Positions 32,685 through 40,774 of a DNA stretch of 64,000 bases are shown here, piece by piece. A program made the position numbers and the translations under genes. Under the pieces are notes generated by a model. The model saw only the letters and a list, made by a program, of their open reading frames with translations, did not search any database and was not told the DNA's origin. Source of the DNA: Acidobacteriota bacterium (lineage in GTDB: Bacteria; Acidobacteriota; Vicinamibacteria; Vicinamibacterales; CAVVIG01); the NCBI GenBank assembly GCA_018268955.1, contig JAFDVO010000006.1, positions 1 through 64,000 of the forward strand, in the 5' to 3' direction. How positions within the stretch are numbered: position 1 is the stretch's first letter; each line of letters begins with the position of its first letter.

Positions 32685-34226
32685 TCAGGCGAGCCGCTCT
32701 AACTCGGACGGGTCCATCCCGTCCTGCTCGAGCGACGCTCGCAGCGCCTGCCTGTCTGCGGCAGCCGCATACGCCTCGCGGGCACCTATCACCTGGCGCC
32801 TGACGAGCGCGCGCAGCCCCTCGGTCATCGACAGCATGCCGTCTGCGCCACTGTCGATGACCGCCTGCAGGTCGCGTATTCGACACTCGCCCAGGAGCGC
32901 CGACACGCGCGGCGTGTGCAGCAGCCACTCACGGACGGCGACCTGGCCGCCGCCCACCCGTGGGACGACCGCCTGCGCGAGCACCGCGGACAGCGCGCGC
33001 GCGAGTTCGCCGCACAACCGGGGCCGCGCGGCCGGCGACACGACACTGAGCAGCGCGTCGATCGCGTCGACGGCGCCGCGGGCAGGCACGCCGGCAATCA
33101 CGAGCCGACCGGGAACAGCCGCATCGAGGATCGCCTCGACCAGTTCGGGCCGCCTCACATCGCCGACCGCGAGCACGTCGGGATCTTCGCGGAGGGCTGC
33201 CCGAACTTCGAGAATCGCCTCCCCCAGGCCGACGACTTCGCGAACACTCTCCGCGGGTGGGCGCCCGTGCGTGGATGCGATCGAGCGCGATCCGCGCCCT
33301 TCGGTCACGCGTACGGCATGAAGCGCGCGAGCGGCACAGACCTCCGCCGTCAGCGCCCCGATCATCGTGTCGAGGCCACCACCTCTCGGTGACGCGACGA
33401 GCACAAGGCCGTTCAGCTCGGATGCACGCGCGATGACCAGCGGCGGCAACGCAACCTGTTCAGGAGGGGCCTGTCGCATCGGCAGGTGCACCACGGCGCC
33501 GTGACCGCGGTCGTCCACGTACGCCACGCACCTGGCCTGGCCCAGCCCCTCGATCGTGACGGTCCACTCGCGCGCAGCCTCGATCAGATCGCTTTCGTGA
33601 CGCGTCGCGTCGAGCAGGTGCCTGAGCTCTGACGCGCCCATGGCCACGCTGCCGTCGATGTACTGGAGTGTGCCGTCCACACGAGCGCGGGGTGGCGTGC
33701 CCTCACGGAGGTAGAGCGTTGACGCGCCGCGCGCCACCGCGAGCCGAACGAGTCGCTCGAAGCCGCTCGGCCTGGTGACGCTCGGCTGTGCCATCGGCAC
33801 AGCACTCGCCGGTGGACGTGTGAGGGGCAGAATGTCCGCCGTCCGTCGAAGCACAGGCTTCCAATCGACACACGGTCGCCCTGCATCATCGGCCGCGCGA
33901 GCATCGCCGCAGTTGTGCACGATCTCGATCCAGGCGTCCCCGGGCGTTCGTGCTGCCACCGCGGCGAAGCGGTGCTGTGGCAGGAGCGGGTGCGCCGGAA
34001 GCGTGCAGTGCACGACGCCGCGGCTCGCAATCGTGTCGCGGTCAGCCGGGGACAGCAGTTCGTCGAGGACCCCGTTCATGGTCTGGAGGTCCATCGGCGT
34101 CTCCGAGAGCACGACCTGGTCGGTGGCCGTGACGACGTACGGACGTTCGCCTGCGTGCATCACCAGCGATTCGCCCTCCAGAAGAGCGAGCGCCTGCAGC
34201 AGCGAGGGGACCAGACTCCGTGGCAC
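32685..34226 (-). CDS. PilT/GspE-like protein with degenerate Walker A
   Basis: 513 residues from GTG 34226. The C-terminal half aligns by eye with PilT-type secretion ATPases: FERLVRLAVARGASTLYLREGTPPRARVDG (N2-like domain, split here), then GLVLVASPRGGGLDTM where PilT has GPTGSGKST, and REDPDVLAVGDVRRPELVEAIL for the Walker B region. The Walker A Lys and Ser/Thr are replaced by Leu and Asp, so ATP hydrolysis is doubtful. The N-terminal part (about 230 residues) is unfamiliar. The start is 25 bp after the menG stop; a longer frame to 34472 overlaps menG and is rejected. Confidence 0.72.
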   Translation of the reverse strand: MPRSLVPSLLQALALLEGESLVMHAGERPYVVTATDQVVLSETPMDLQTMNGVLDELLSPADRDTIASRGVVHCTLPAHPLLPQHRFAAVAARTPGDAWIEIVHNCGDARAADDAGRPCVDWKPVLRRTADILPLTRPPASAVPMAQPSVTRPSGFERLVRLAVARGASTLYLREGTPPRARVDGTLQYIDGSVAMGASELRHLLDATRHESDLIEAAREWTVTIEGLGQARCVAYVDDRGHGAVVHLPMRQAPPEQVALPPLVIARASELNGLVLVASPRGGGLDTMIGALTAEVCAARALHAVRVTEGRGSRSIASTHGRPPAESVREVVGLGEAILEVRAALREDPDVLAVGDVRRPELVEAILDAAVPGRLVIAGVPARGAVDAIDALLSVVSPAARPRLCGELARALSAVLAQAVVPRVGGGQVAVREWLLHTPRVSALLGECRIRDLQAVIDSGADGMLSMTEGLRALVRRQVIGAREAYAAAADRQALRASLEQDGMDPSELERLA

Positions 34227-34251
34227 GCAGGTCAGTGTAGCCCCGTACCCG

Positions 34252-34968
34252 TCAGGCTGACTTCGCCGCGTGATGAATGGCCATGAGCCCCCCAAGCACG
34301 GGAAACCATCGCGCAGCCGCGAAACCGCGCGCCCGCAGCATCTCGGTGACACGTGGGGCACCTGGGTAGTTCCTGATCGAGGCCGGGATGTAGCGGTAGG
34401 TGTCTGGATCGCGATGGAGGATCCAACCGAGGGCGCCACCAACGATGGAGAGGTACGCCAAGTACACCGCACGGACGACGCGGGTCTCCGGGCGGTTGAA
34501 GTCCAGTGAGAGCATCTGTCCGTGTGGGGAGAGCACCCGCGCGATTTCCCCGATGGCGCCGTCCAGGTCCGGCACGTTTCTCAACCCGTACCCGGTCGTG
34601 ACCAGATCGAAGCTGCCGTCCGCGAACGGGAGCGCCATCATGTCCCCGACGAGGAACTGCGGTCGGCCGTGTTGCACGTCCTTCGCTCGGGCGAGTTGAA
34701 TCATCCGGAACGTGACGTCGAGCCCGACGACGCGAGCGCCGCTGTCTGCGAGCAGATACGCGATGTCACCGGTGCCGGTGGCGAGGTCGAGGACACGCAT
34801 CCCCGGTCGTGCATCAGCCAGGTGGACCAGGCGTCGCTTCCAGGCGCGGTCCCTCCCGTAGGAGAGCACGATGGTGATCAGGTCGTAGCGGTCAGCGATG
34901 GTCGCGAAGAGCCGTCGGACATACGAGCGCCTCGAGTCCGCGGTCGCCAACGCATCGCGCAAGGGCAT
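34252..34968 (-). CDS. menG: Demethylmenaquinone methyltransferase (MenG/UbiE)
   Basis: SAM-dependent C-methyltransferase for the last step of menaquinone synthesis. It has 238 residues from ATG 34968. Motif I VLDLATGTGDIAYLL, motif YGLRNVPDLDGAI and the N-terminal FATIADRYDLITIVLSYGRDRAWKR are diagnostic. It fits with the futalosine genes in this window. A TATTAT box (minus strand, 34976-34981) lies 7 nt before the ATG, which supports this start and a leaderless mRNA; ATG 34992 is an alternative. Confidence 0.92.
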   Translation of the reverse strand: MPLRDALATADSRRSYVRRLFATIADRYDLITIVLSYGRDRAWKRRLVHLADARPGMRVLDLATGTGDIAYLLADSGARVVGLDVTFRMIQLARAKDVQHGRPQFLVGDMMALPFADGSFDLVTTGYGLRNVPDLDGAIGEIARVLSPHGQMLSLDFNRPETRVVRAVYLAYLSIVGGALGWILHRDPDTYRYIPASIRNYPGAPRVTEMLRARGFAAARWFPVLGGLMAIHHAAKSA

Positions 34969-34974
34969 CCGGGC

Positions 34975-34981
34975 GATAATA
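34975..34981. promoter_or_regulatory. Overlapping divergent -10 boxes between menG and the DtxR-type gene
   Basis: GATAATA reads as GATAAT on the plus strand (10 nt before ATG 34991) and TATTAT on the minus strand (7 nt before ATG 34968). One short stretch may serve both directions. Confidence 0.4.
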
Positions 34982-34990
34982 GCGCCTGCC

Positions 34991-35674
34991 ATGCTGCCGT
35001 CGAGCACGGTCGAGAACTACATCAAGGCGATCTTCCAGGGGCAGGCTGCGCTCGCCGCCAGCGCGCGCCTGGTGCCCATGGGGCAAGTTGCCGCGGCGCT
35101 CAGCGTCACGCCGGGCACCGCCACCACGATGGTGAAGGCGCTGGCCGAGTCCGGCCTCGCCGAGTACGAGCCCTACAGCGGCGTACGCTTGACGGCCGCC
35201 GGTGAGCGGCTCGCAGGCCTGGTGCTTCGGCGCCACCGTCTGGTGGAGCTGTTCCTCGTGCAGGTCCTCGGGATGAGCTGGGACGAGGTCCACGATGACG
35301 CGGAGCAGTTGGAGCATGTGGTCTCCGACCGGCTCATCGAGCGGATCGACGAAATGCTGGGCCACCCCACACACGATCCGCACGGCGACCCGATCCCGAC
35401 AGCCGACGGCACGCTTCCCACGCACCACCACGACAGCCTGCTCACATGTCCTGTCGGCACGCCGCTGAAGATGACGCGCATCACGGACCAGGACCCTGCG
35501 TTCCTGAAGTTCGTCGAACGCAACAGTCTCAAGCCGGGCCAGATCCTGGAGGTCGAGTCGCGGGATGCGGCCGCCGACTCGGTGCGCCTCGTGGGCACTG
35601 GCCGGCAGGCGATCACGATCGGCACCCGCGCCGCCTCGAAGCTGCTCGTAGAACTCCTTCAGACACAACGCTGA
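34991..35674 (+). CDS. DtxR/MntR-family metalloregulator
   Basis: Metal-dependent repressor of 227 residues. An N-terminal winged helix (STVENYIKAIF, then MGQVAAALSVTPGTATTMVKAL), the dimerisation domain with metal-ligand residues (LRRHRLVELFLVQVLGMSWDEVHDDAEQLEH, split) and a C-terminal SH3-like FeoA domain (LKPGQILEVESRD) are all visible. GHPTHDPHGDPIP is typical of the family. Fe, Mn or Zn cannot be decided. A 22-bp palindrome and a TonB receptor follow directly downstream and are its likely targets. Confidence 0.92.
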   Translation: MLPSSTVENYIKAIFQGQAALAASARLVPMGQVAAALSVTPGTATTMVKALAESGLAEYEPYSGVRLTAAGERLAGLVLRRHRLVELFLVQVLGMSWDEVHDDAEQLEHVVSDRLIERIDEMLGHPTHDPHGDPIPTADGTLPTHHHDSLLTCPVGTPLKMTRITDQDPAFLKFVERNSLKPGQILEVESRDAAADSVRLVGTGRQAITIGTRAASKLLVELLQTQR

Positions 35675-35733
35675 ACCGAAGCCGAAGGGCTAAGCTTCGG
35701 TGACTCCCCGGAATCAGGCCCACATGGCTCTGC

Positions 35734-35762
35734 TTGCACCAATTATGAGTTTGAATTATCAA
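35734..35762 (+). promoter_or_regulatory. Promoter of the TonB receptor gene
   Basis: -35 TTGCAC (35734-35739), 17-bp spacer, -10 TATCAA (35757-35762). The -10 lies inside the operator palindrome; the start codon follows 8 nt later. Confidence 0.5.
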
Positions 35763-35767
35763 ACTCA
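35746..35767 (+). promoter_or_regulatory. 22-bp palindromic operator, probable DtxR-family site
   Basis: Perfect inverted repeat with 9-bp arms TGAGTTTGA/TCAAACTCA around ATTA. It overlaps the -10 box and ends 3 bp before the receptor ATG, downstream of a DtxR-family gene. The size and dyad symmetry suit a DtxR-type dimer pair. Confidence 0.65.
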
Positions 35768-35770
35768 GTA

Positions 35771-38137
35771 ATGCGAGCCATGCAAAAATTCGCCATGGCG
35801 TCTGCTCTTGCTGCTGCTACTCCGGCGTGGGCGCAGTCCCCTGAGACTCCCGGCGCAACAGCGTGCGCCATCCATATTCGAGCGGTCGACGACCAAGGTG
35901 CCGCATTGAACGCCCGCGGAGAGGTGGTCAGCGGTTCGGGGTCGGCTGTGACCGCCATCGAGAGCGGGTTGTGCGTGTCCCTCCGCGGAGCAGGCGACGT
36001 GGTGCGAATCCTGGTCACAGCTGACGGGTACCAGCCGCACGTGACCGACCCGCTGACGCTCACGCCTGAGTCGGCGCACGCGCTGATCGTCACGCTGATG
36101 AGGCCGTTCGAGGAGCGCGTCACGGTTGCGACGCGTGCCGACGCGAACAGCACGGCGGTCACGTCAGCCAGCGCTGGCGCGGCGAGCGGAACGGAACTGC
36201 GGGCCCGGCCGCTGGCGCGAGCAGGCGACATCCTCGAGGTGGTGCCCGGCGTCGCGATCACGCAGCACAGTTCCGGAGGGCACGCCCCGGTGATCCTGCT
36301 GCGCGGCTACAACCTCGATCACGGCACCGACTTCGCCACCGAGTTCGAGGGTGTTCCGCTGAACCTTCCCAGCCACGCCCACGCACAGGGATACACGGAC
36401 ACGAGCTTCCTCATCGAGGATGTCATCGGCCGGGTGGAATACCAGAAGGGCCCCTACTCGGCTCAGATCGGGAACTTCGGCACCGCAGGTGCCGCACGCA
36501 TCGAGCTGGCAGACCGCATAGAACACCCGTACGTGCGGCTCGAGCTCGGCACCTACGGATTCAGGCGGACCGCCTCCGCCGCTTCCTTTGGTGCTGGGGC
36601 TCATCGGGTGCTCGTCGCGGCGGAAGCCAGCCACGACGATGGGCCGAGTGAAGTGCCGGATGACTTCGGGCGGGTGAAAGCGCTCGGCAAGTACACGGCC
36701 GAGACGGCGAGCACGCGAGTGTCGTTCACGTACGCGGGATACGGCGCCTCGTGGCGTGCCACGGATGGCTATCCTCGTCGTGCGCTCGACCGCGGATACA
36801 TCTCGAGGTTCGGCACGCTCGACCCGACCGACGGCGGCAAGACCGCGACGCACATCATCACGTCGTCCGTACAAAGGACCGGGCGGCAGCACGTGCTGAC
36901 AGCCGGAGCATACGCACGGCGGTACGAGTTGGACCTGTTCTCGAACCTGACGTTCTGGGCACGGAGCGCCGCCGGCGACCAGATCGGCCAGACCGATCGC
37001 CGCACCATTGTTGGCGGCCAGCTGTCGTACTCGCGGTCGATGCTCGCGATCGGCCCCGTGGGCGTCCAGTGGTCGGCCGGCATGCAGATCCGGCACGACG
37101 CGGCGCGTGTCGCGCTGTTCAACACGGTGGGGCGACAAGCGGTGGCCAAGGTGACGATGAACGGTGAGATCCTCGAGGCGACCGCCTCGGACGCGCGCAT
37201 TGCGGAATCCACGCTTGCCCCGCACACTCAGGTCCAGATGAGCGTGCGGCGCTGGTTTCTTGTGACAGCAGGGACCCGGTTCGATGCCGTGCGTATGCGC
37301 GTTCTGCCCCTGGCCCAGCTGTCAGGCCGGAGTGCGTGGGCGGCCCTTGCCAGTCCCAAGGCGGCGCTCGCGCTGGGCCCGTGGCAGGGCACGACCGTGT
37401 ACGCGAGTGCCGGCTACGGCTTTCACAGTAATCACGCGCTCGGCGTCCTGAACGGCGGCCAGCAGCAACTGACGACCGGGTCTCGGACCGCAGAGGGGCA
37501 AGGGGCTCCGCCGCTTGTGCGGACACGCGGTGTCGAGGTCGGGCTTCGGCTGGAGCGGACCCGCCTGCGCACGTCGATGGCGCTCTGGAGGATCGACTCG
37601 GATTCCGAGCTGGTCTACTCAGCAGACGAGGGGGTCACGCTACCCGAGCGGGCGGGTCGTCGCTCGGGGGTGGAGTGGCTGAACGCGGTCCGCGTGCTCA
37701 CCTGGCTGAGTGCGGATGTCGACCTTGCCTGGTCCACCGCACGGTATCGCTCGGATCCCATCGGCGAGGGCCGGCAGATCCCCGACGCGGCGAGCGTCGT
37801 CGTCGGCGCTGGGGTGACGGCGACGCCACGCAGGACGACCATCGGCGTACGTGTCAGGCACGTGGGCAAGCGTCCCCTGGTGCCTTCCGGAGAGGCCGTC
37901 CTCGAGCCGTCGACGGTGTTGAATACGCGCGCGGAGGTCAGGCTTTCCAGGCGCCTGGGCCTGTCGCTCGACGGGTTCAACCTTCTGAACGCACGCTACG
38001 AGGACACGGCGTTCTACTACGCCACGCGCCTGCGCGAGCCCGGAACCGGGTCCTTGGAACCAGCCGCCGTTCCGGACTACGTGACACACCCAGGGCAGCC
38101 GCGAGCCGTGCGCGTTGGCTTGCGCGTGTGGTTCTGA
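35771..38137 (+). CDS. TonB-dependent receptor, probable metal uptake
   Basis: 788-residue outer-membrane receptor. A short signal peptide (MQKFAMASALAAATPAWAQ from the internal Met) is followed by a small beta domain (about residues 30-110), the TonB-box-like ERVTVATRA, the plug (ILEVVPGVAITQHSSGG, ILLRGYNLDHGTDFATEFEGVPLNLPSHAHAQ) and a barrel ending in aromatic GLRVWF. The His-rich plug loop PSHAHAQ could bind metal. ATG 35771 or 35780; no ribosome site. Control by the adjacent DtxR-family regulator suggests a metal or metal-chelate substrate. Confidence 0.87.
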   Translation: MRAMQKFAMASALAAATPAWAQSPETPGATACAIHIRAVDDQGAALNARGEVVSGSGSAVTAIESGLCVSLRGAGDVVRILVTADGYQPHVTDPLTLTPESAHALIVTLMRPFEERVTVATRADANSTAVTSASAGAASGTELRARPLARAGDILEVVPGVAITQHSSGGHAPVILLRGYNLDHGTDFATEFEGVPLNLPSHAHAQGYTDTSFLIEDVIGRVEYQKGPYSAQIGNFGTAGAARIELADRIEHPYVRLELGTYGFRRTASAASFGAGAHRVLVAAEASHDDGPSEVPDDFGRVKALGKYTAETASTRVSFTYAGYGASWRATDGYPRRALDRGYISRFGTLDPTDGGKTATHIITSSVQRTGRQHVLTAGAYARRYELDLFSNLTFWARSAAGDQIGQTDRRTIVGGQLSYSRSMLAIGPVGVQWSAGMQIRHDAARVALFNTVGRQAVAKVTMNGEILEATASDARIAESTLAPHTQVQMSVRRWFLVTAGTRFDAVRMRVLPLAQLSGRSAWAALASPKAALALGPWQGTTVYASAGYGFHSNHALGVLNGGQQQLTTGSRTAEGQGAPPLVRTRGVEVGLRLERTRLRTSMALWRIDSDSELVYSADEGVTLPERAGRRSGVEWLNAVRVLTWLSADVDLAWSTARYRSDPIGEGRQIPDAASVVVGAGVTATPRRTTIGVRVRHVGKRPLVPSGEAVLEPSTVLNTRAEVRLSRRLGLSLDGFNLLNARYEDTAFYYATRLREPGTGSLEPAAVPDYVTHPGQPRAVRVGLRVWF

Positions 38138-38150
38138 GCGACGCGTGAGT

Positions 38151-38588
38151 TCAGCGTGACGCTTCGAGCTTGCGGGTCGGCGCGTCCACCAGCACCTTGC
38201 GGATCTCGAGCACGAGATCCTCAGGGAGGCACGGCTTCGTCACGAAGGCATCGCAGCCGGCCTGTCGAGCCCCTTCGGAGATGCCCTGCAAGGCGTGACC
38301 GGTCAGCGCCACCACCGGAATGTCGGCGGTGTGCGGGTCGGCCTTCAGGCGACGGGTCGCTTCCCACCCGTCCATCACCGGCAGGGAGAGGTCCATCAGG
38401 ATGATATCGGGTGACGCATCGCTCGCGCGCTGGAGCGCCTCCTGGCCGTTCGCAGCTTCGATCACATCGAAACCGGAAAACTGCAGGTACTCGCTGTACA
38501 TCTCTCGCGCATCCGGATAATCGTCCACCAGCAGCACGCGCGGCCGGTCGGTTTCGCTCTTTGACATCTCAATCCCTGGCTGGGCCAT
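38151..38588 (-). CDS. Stand-alone response-regulator receiver protein
   Basis: 145 residues, a single receiver domain with no output domain. Acidic pocket in VLLVDDYPDAREM, phospho-acceptor Asp in DIILMDLSLPVMDGWEATRRL, conserved Thr in VVALTGHAL and Lys in FVTKPCLPEDL. ATG 38588 (GGAG nearby) or ATG 38567 may start it. No histidine kinase gene is adjacent, so its partner is unknown. Convergent with the TonB receptor. Confidence 0.9.
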   Translation of the reverse strand: MAQPGIEMSKSETDRPRVLLVDDYPDAREMYSEYLQFSGFDVIEAANGQEALQRASDASPDIILMDLSLPVMDGWEATRRLKADPHTADIPVVALTGHALQGISEGARQAGCDAFVTKPCLPEDLVLEIRKVLVDAPTRKLEASR

Positions 38589-38857
38589 CCGCTCCGGGGA
38601 AGCGCGCCCGCTCGAACACGTCAGAAACCAGCCGACAGCCGGCCCCTCGTCGAAAAGCTCCGTGCTGCATAGCGAGTGCCGTACGGCGCGCCACCGCTTA
38701 CCTCGATCTTGTGAACTCGTAAGGCCGTATAGTTCCCGTGGGTTTTGCGTCAGCTTTCCGATCGGCGCGGCGGCAGCGCCGCGGTTTCAAGCGCGATCAA
38801 CCCGTTCGTTCGCGGAGTAAAACGCAACAGTCGTCGCCGAAATCCCGTAGCGGATCG
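38589..38857. other. Intergenic region of about 270 bp
   Basis: No gene supported. It includes the upstream region of the receiver gene and the downstream region of gph. Short plus-strand frames here are Arg-rich shadows. GCGGCGGCAGCGCCGC near 38768 is a compact inverted repeat that might act in termination, though no T-run follows. Confidence 0.4.
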
Positions 38858-39511
38858 TTACAGCGACCGAAGGAGCTGGAGGGGTTCGTCTATCACCAGG
38901 TCGGTGGCGGCGAGGGCTGTCAGGTCGACATCATGAAGCCCAAAGCCGTAGCGGGCCAGGCACACCGGAGTGCCCGCCGCACGGGCGGTCCGGAAGTCGA
39001 TGCTCGAGTCGCCGACCATCATGGTTTCGCCGGGAGTGACGTCGGCCTCCGCGATCAATCGGAGGAGGCCCGACGGGTCTGGCTTGCGCGGCTGCGGCCC
39101 ATCGCCCCCAAGCACGCGCTCCTCGAAGTACGCGTCGAGGCGGAGCCCCTCGAGAATCGTCCGCGTGGCACCGAGCGGCTTGTTCGTAAGCACCGCGAGC
39201 GTGGCGCGATCACGCAGCGCATCGAGCAGGCCATGCACGCCGTCATAGGCGCGCGTGTGCTGAAGCAGCCTGGCGTCGTAGACCCTCAGGAACCTGGCAA
39301 GCGCATCGTCCGGCGCCGGCGCACCAGCGGCGGCGAACGCACGGGCGATGAGCAGGGCCGCCCCGTCTCCGACCATCCCGGCGATGGCGTCTTCGGTATG
39401 CGGCGGGTATCCGCATTCCGCGAGGACGGCGTTGGCCGACTCGGCGATATCCCGACGCGAGTCCACGAGCGTACCGTCGAGGTCGAAGACGAAGAGCCGA
39501 ATCGTCGCCAT
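38858..39511 (-). CDS. gph: Phosphoglycolate phosphatase-like HAD hydrolase
   Basis: 217 residues, HAD superfamily with a helical cap. Motif I FVFDLDGTLVDSRRDIAES, motif II VLTNKP, motif III Lys in PRKPDPSGL, motif IV MVGDSSIDFRTARAAG. Cap region VGDGAALLIARAF is typical of Gph, which removes 2-phosphoglycolate formed in DNA repair; other small phosphate esters are possible substrates. It lies 18 bp downstream of queD. Confidence 0.88.
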   Translation of the reverse strand: MATIRLFVFDLDGTLVDSRRDIAESANAVLAECGYPPHTEDAIAGMVGDGAALLIARAFAAAGAPAPDDALARFLRVYDARLLQHTRAYDGVHGLLDALRDRATLAVLTNKPLGATRTILEGLRLDAYFEERVLGGDGPQPRKPDPSGLLRLIAEADVTPGETMMVGDSSIDFRTARAAGTPVCLARYGFGLHDVDLTALAATDLVIDEPLQLLRSL

Positions 39512-39529
39512 ACGCGGAGCGGCGGCCGC

Positions 39530-39937
39530 TCAGGCGTCGCGCCGATACTCGGCAAAGGACGTCGGCGTTTCCCAGACGGTCACGCGGACGACCGGCAGCC
39601 GCTGGCTATTGGCGTAGTCGAAGATCAGCTTGGCAATCCGCTCGACCGTCGGATTGCTGTCGACCAGGAAGATCGGCTCGCCGAGTGCCTGCAGCGGCTT
39701 CACGAGCGGGTCGTCATGGCGCAGCACCATCTTGTGATCCAGGTGCTCGTCGATCCACCCCTTGACGATCCGCTTGATGTCACTGAAGTCGGTAACCATG
39801 TTGCGATGATCGAGCGCGTCCGTGCGCACCTCGATCTCGGCAAGTGCGTTGTGCCCGTGCGGGTGCTTGCACACGCCGTCGTAGTCGAGCAGACGGTGCC
39901 CGTAGCAGAAGTCGATGCGTTTGGTGACGGAGTACAT
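39530..39937 (-). CDS. queD: 6-carboxytetrahydropterin synthase QueD
   Basis: Second step of queuosine/7-deazaguanine synthesis. It has 135 residues from ATG 39937. Zinc ligands: His in FCYGHRLLDY and two in KHPHGHN; catalytic Cys in GVCKHPHGHNALAEIE; the later ETPTSFAEY is also conserved. An upstream frame extension is encoded by the octamer repeat and is not real. Divergent from queC, the third-step enzyme; queE and queF are not in the window. Confidence 0.93.
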   Translation of the reverse strand: MYSVTKRIDFCYGHRLLDYDGVCKHPHGHNALAEIEVRTDALDHRNMVTDFSDIKRIVKGWIDEHLDHKMVLRHDDPLVKPLQALGEPIFLVDSNPTVERIAKLIFDYANSQRLPVVRVTVWETPTSFAEYRRDA

Positions 39938-39944
39938 GGAGGGT

Positions 39945-39998
39945 CGTGGAATTGGTGAATTGGTGAATTCGTGAATTGGTGCGTTGGTGGACGTGCCG
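39945..39998. repeat. GGTGAATT octamer array upstream of queD
   Basis: About five copies of GTGAATTG/GTGCGTTG in the queD-queC intergenic region, of the same type as 8845-8925. Confidence 0.82.
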
Positions 39999-40093
39999 TC
40001 CGAGTGGTTGGTGCTCCCGCTCACCCGAGATTATCATTCAGCCGTCGCCGCGCATCGCGAAGTTCAGGTGATCCGCCGCGCAATCCGATCAAC

Positions 40094-40774
40094 ATGCCGA
40101 CCGGTGTACTGCTCTCAGGAGGGCTCGACAGCGCGGTGCTTCTCGCCGAAGAGGCCGCGTGTGATGAGGTCCAGCCCATTTATGTCAGCGTCGGGTTTCC
40201 GTGGGAGGCGGCCGAGCGCGAGGCGCTCCGACTGTTCTTCGACGCGTTCACGCGCCCAACCATCCGGCCGCTCGCGGCGCTCACGGTGGACATGACAGAC
40301 GTGTACCCAGCCGTGCACTGGGCGCGGGCTGGACAGGCCCCCGCGTATCACACGCCCGATGAGGACGTGTACATCCCTGGCCGAAATGTCGTGCTGCTCG
40401 GAAAAGCTGGCGTGTTCTGCGCGATGGCCGGCCTCGACCGCCTCGTCATCGGCACGCTGGACCACAATCCGTTTCCGGACGCCACATCGGCGTTCCGCGA
40501 GGCCATGGCTCGGGCGCTCTCGCTCGGGCTCGCTCACCCGCTGACCATCGCCGCTCCGTACGCGGGCACCGGCAAGGCCGAGGTCATCGCGAGAGGCGAA
40601 CGGGCCGGCGTACCGCTGGCGTTCACGCTGTCCTGCATGAACGCCCGTGTTGGTGGCAGCGGATTCCCCCGACACTGCGGGATCTGCTCGAAGTGCCGCG
40701 AGCGGCACGAGGCGTTCGTCATGGCCGGCGTGACGGACACGACCGACTACGCCGACCGCACTTTCATCGACTGA
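40094..40774 (+). CDS. queC: 7-cyano-7-deazaguanine synthase QueC
   Basis: ATP-dependent conversion of 7-carboxy-7-deazaguanine to preQ0. It has 226 residues. PP-loop LLSGGLDSAVLL at the N-terminus; IPGRNVVLLGKAGVFC; and the zinc cysteines in SCMN and HCGICSKCRERHEAF. ATG 40094 gives the family length. The 3' end overlaps the convergent DUF4097 gene by 11 bp. Confidence 0.93.
   Translation: MPTGVLLSGGLDSAVLLAEEAACDEVQPIYVSVGFPWEAAEREALRLFFDAFTRPTIRPLAALTVDMTDVYPAVHWARAGQAPAYHTPDEDVYIPGRNVVLLGKAGVFCAMAGLDRLVIGTLDHNPFPDATSAFREAMARALSLGLAHPLTIAAPYAGTGKAEVIARGERAGVPLAFTLSCMNARVGGSGFPRHCGICSKCRERHEAFVMAGVTDTTDYADRTFID

Noticed and set aside
32685..34472. PilT-like start at 34472
   Set aside because: The extra region overlaps menG and is Arg/Ser-rich; GTG 34226 follows the menG stop.
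38700..38860. Possible tRNA or small RNA between the receiver gene and gph
   Set aside because: No cloverleaf with a T-loop GTTCRA motif and matching acceptor stem could be formed.
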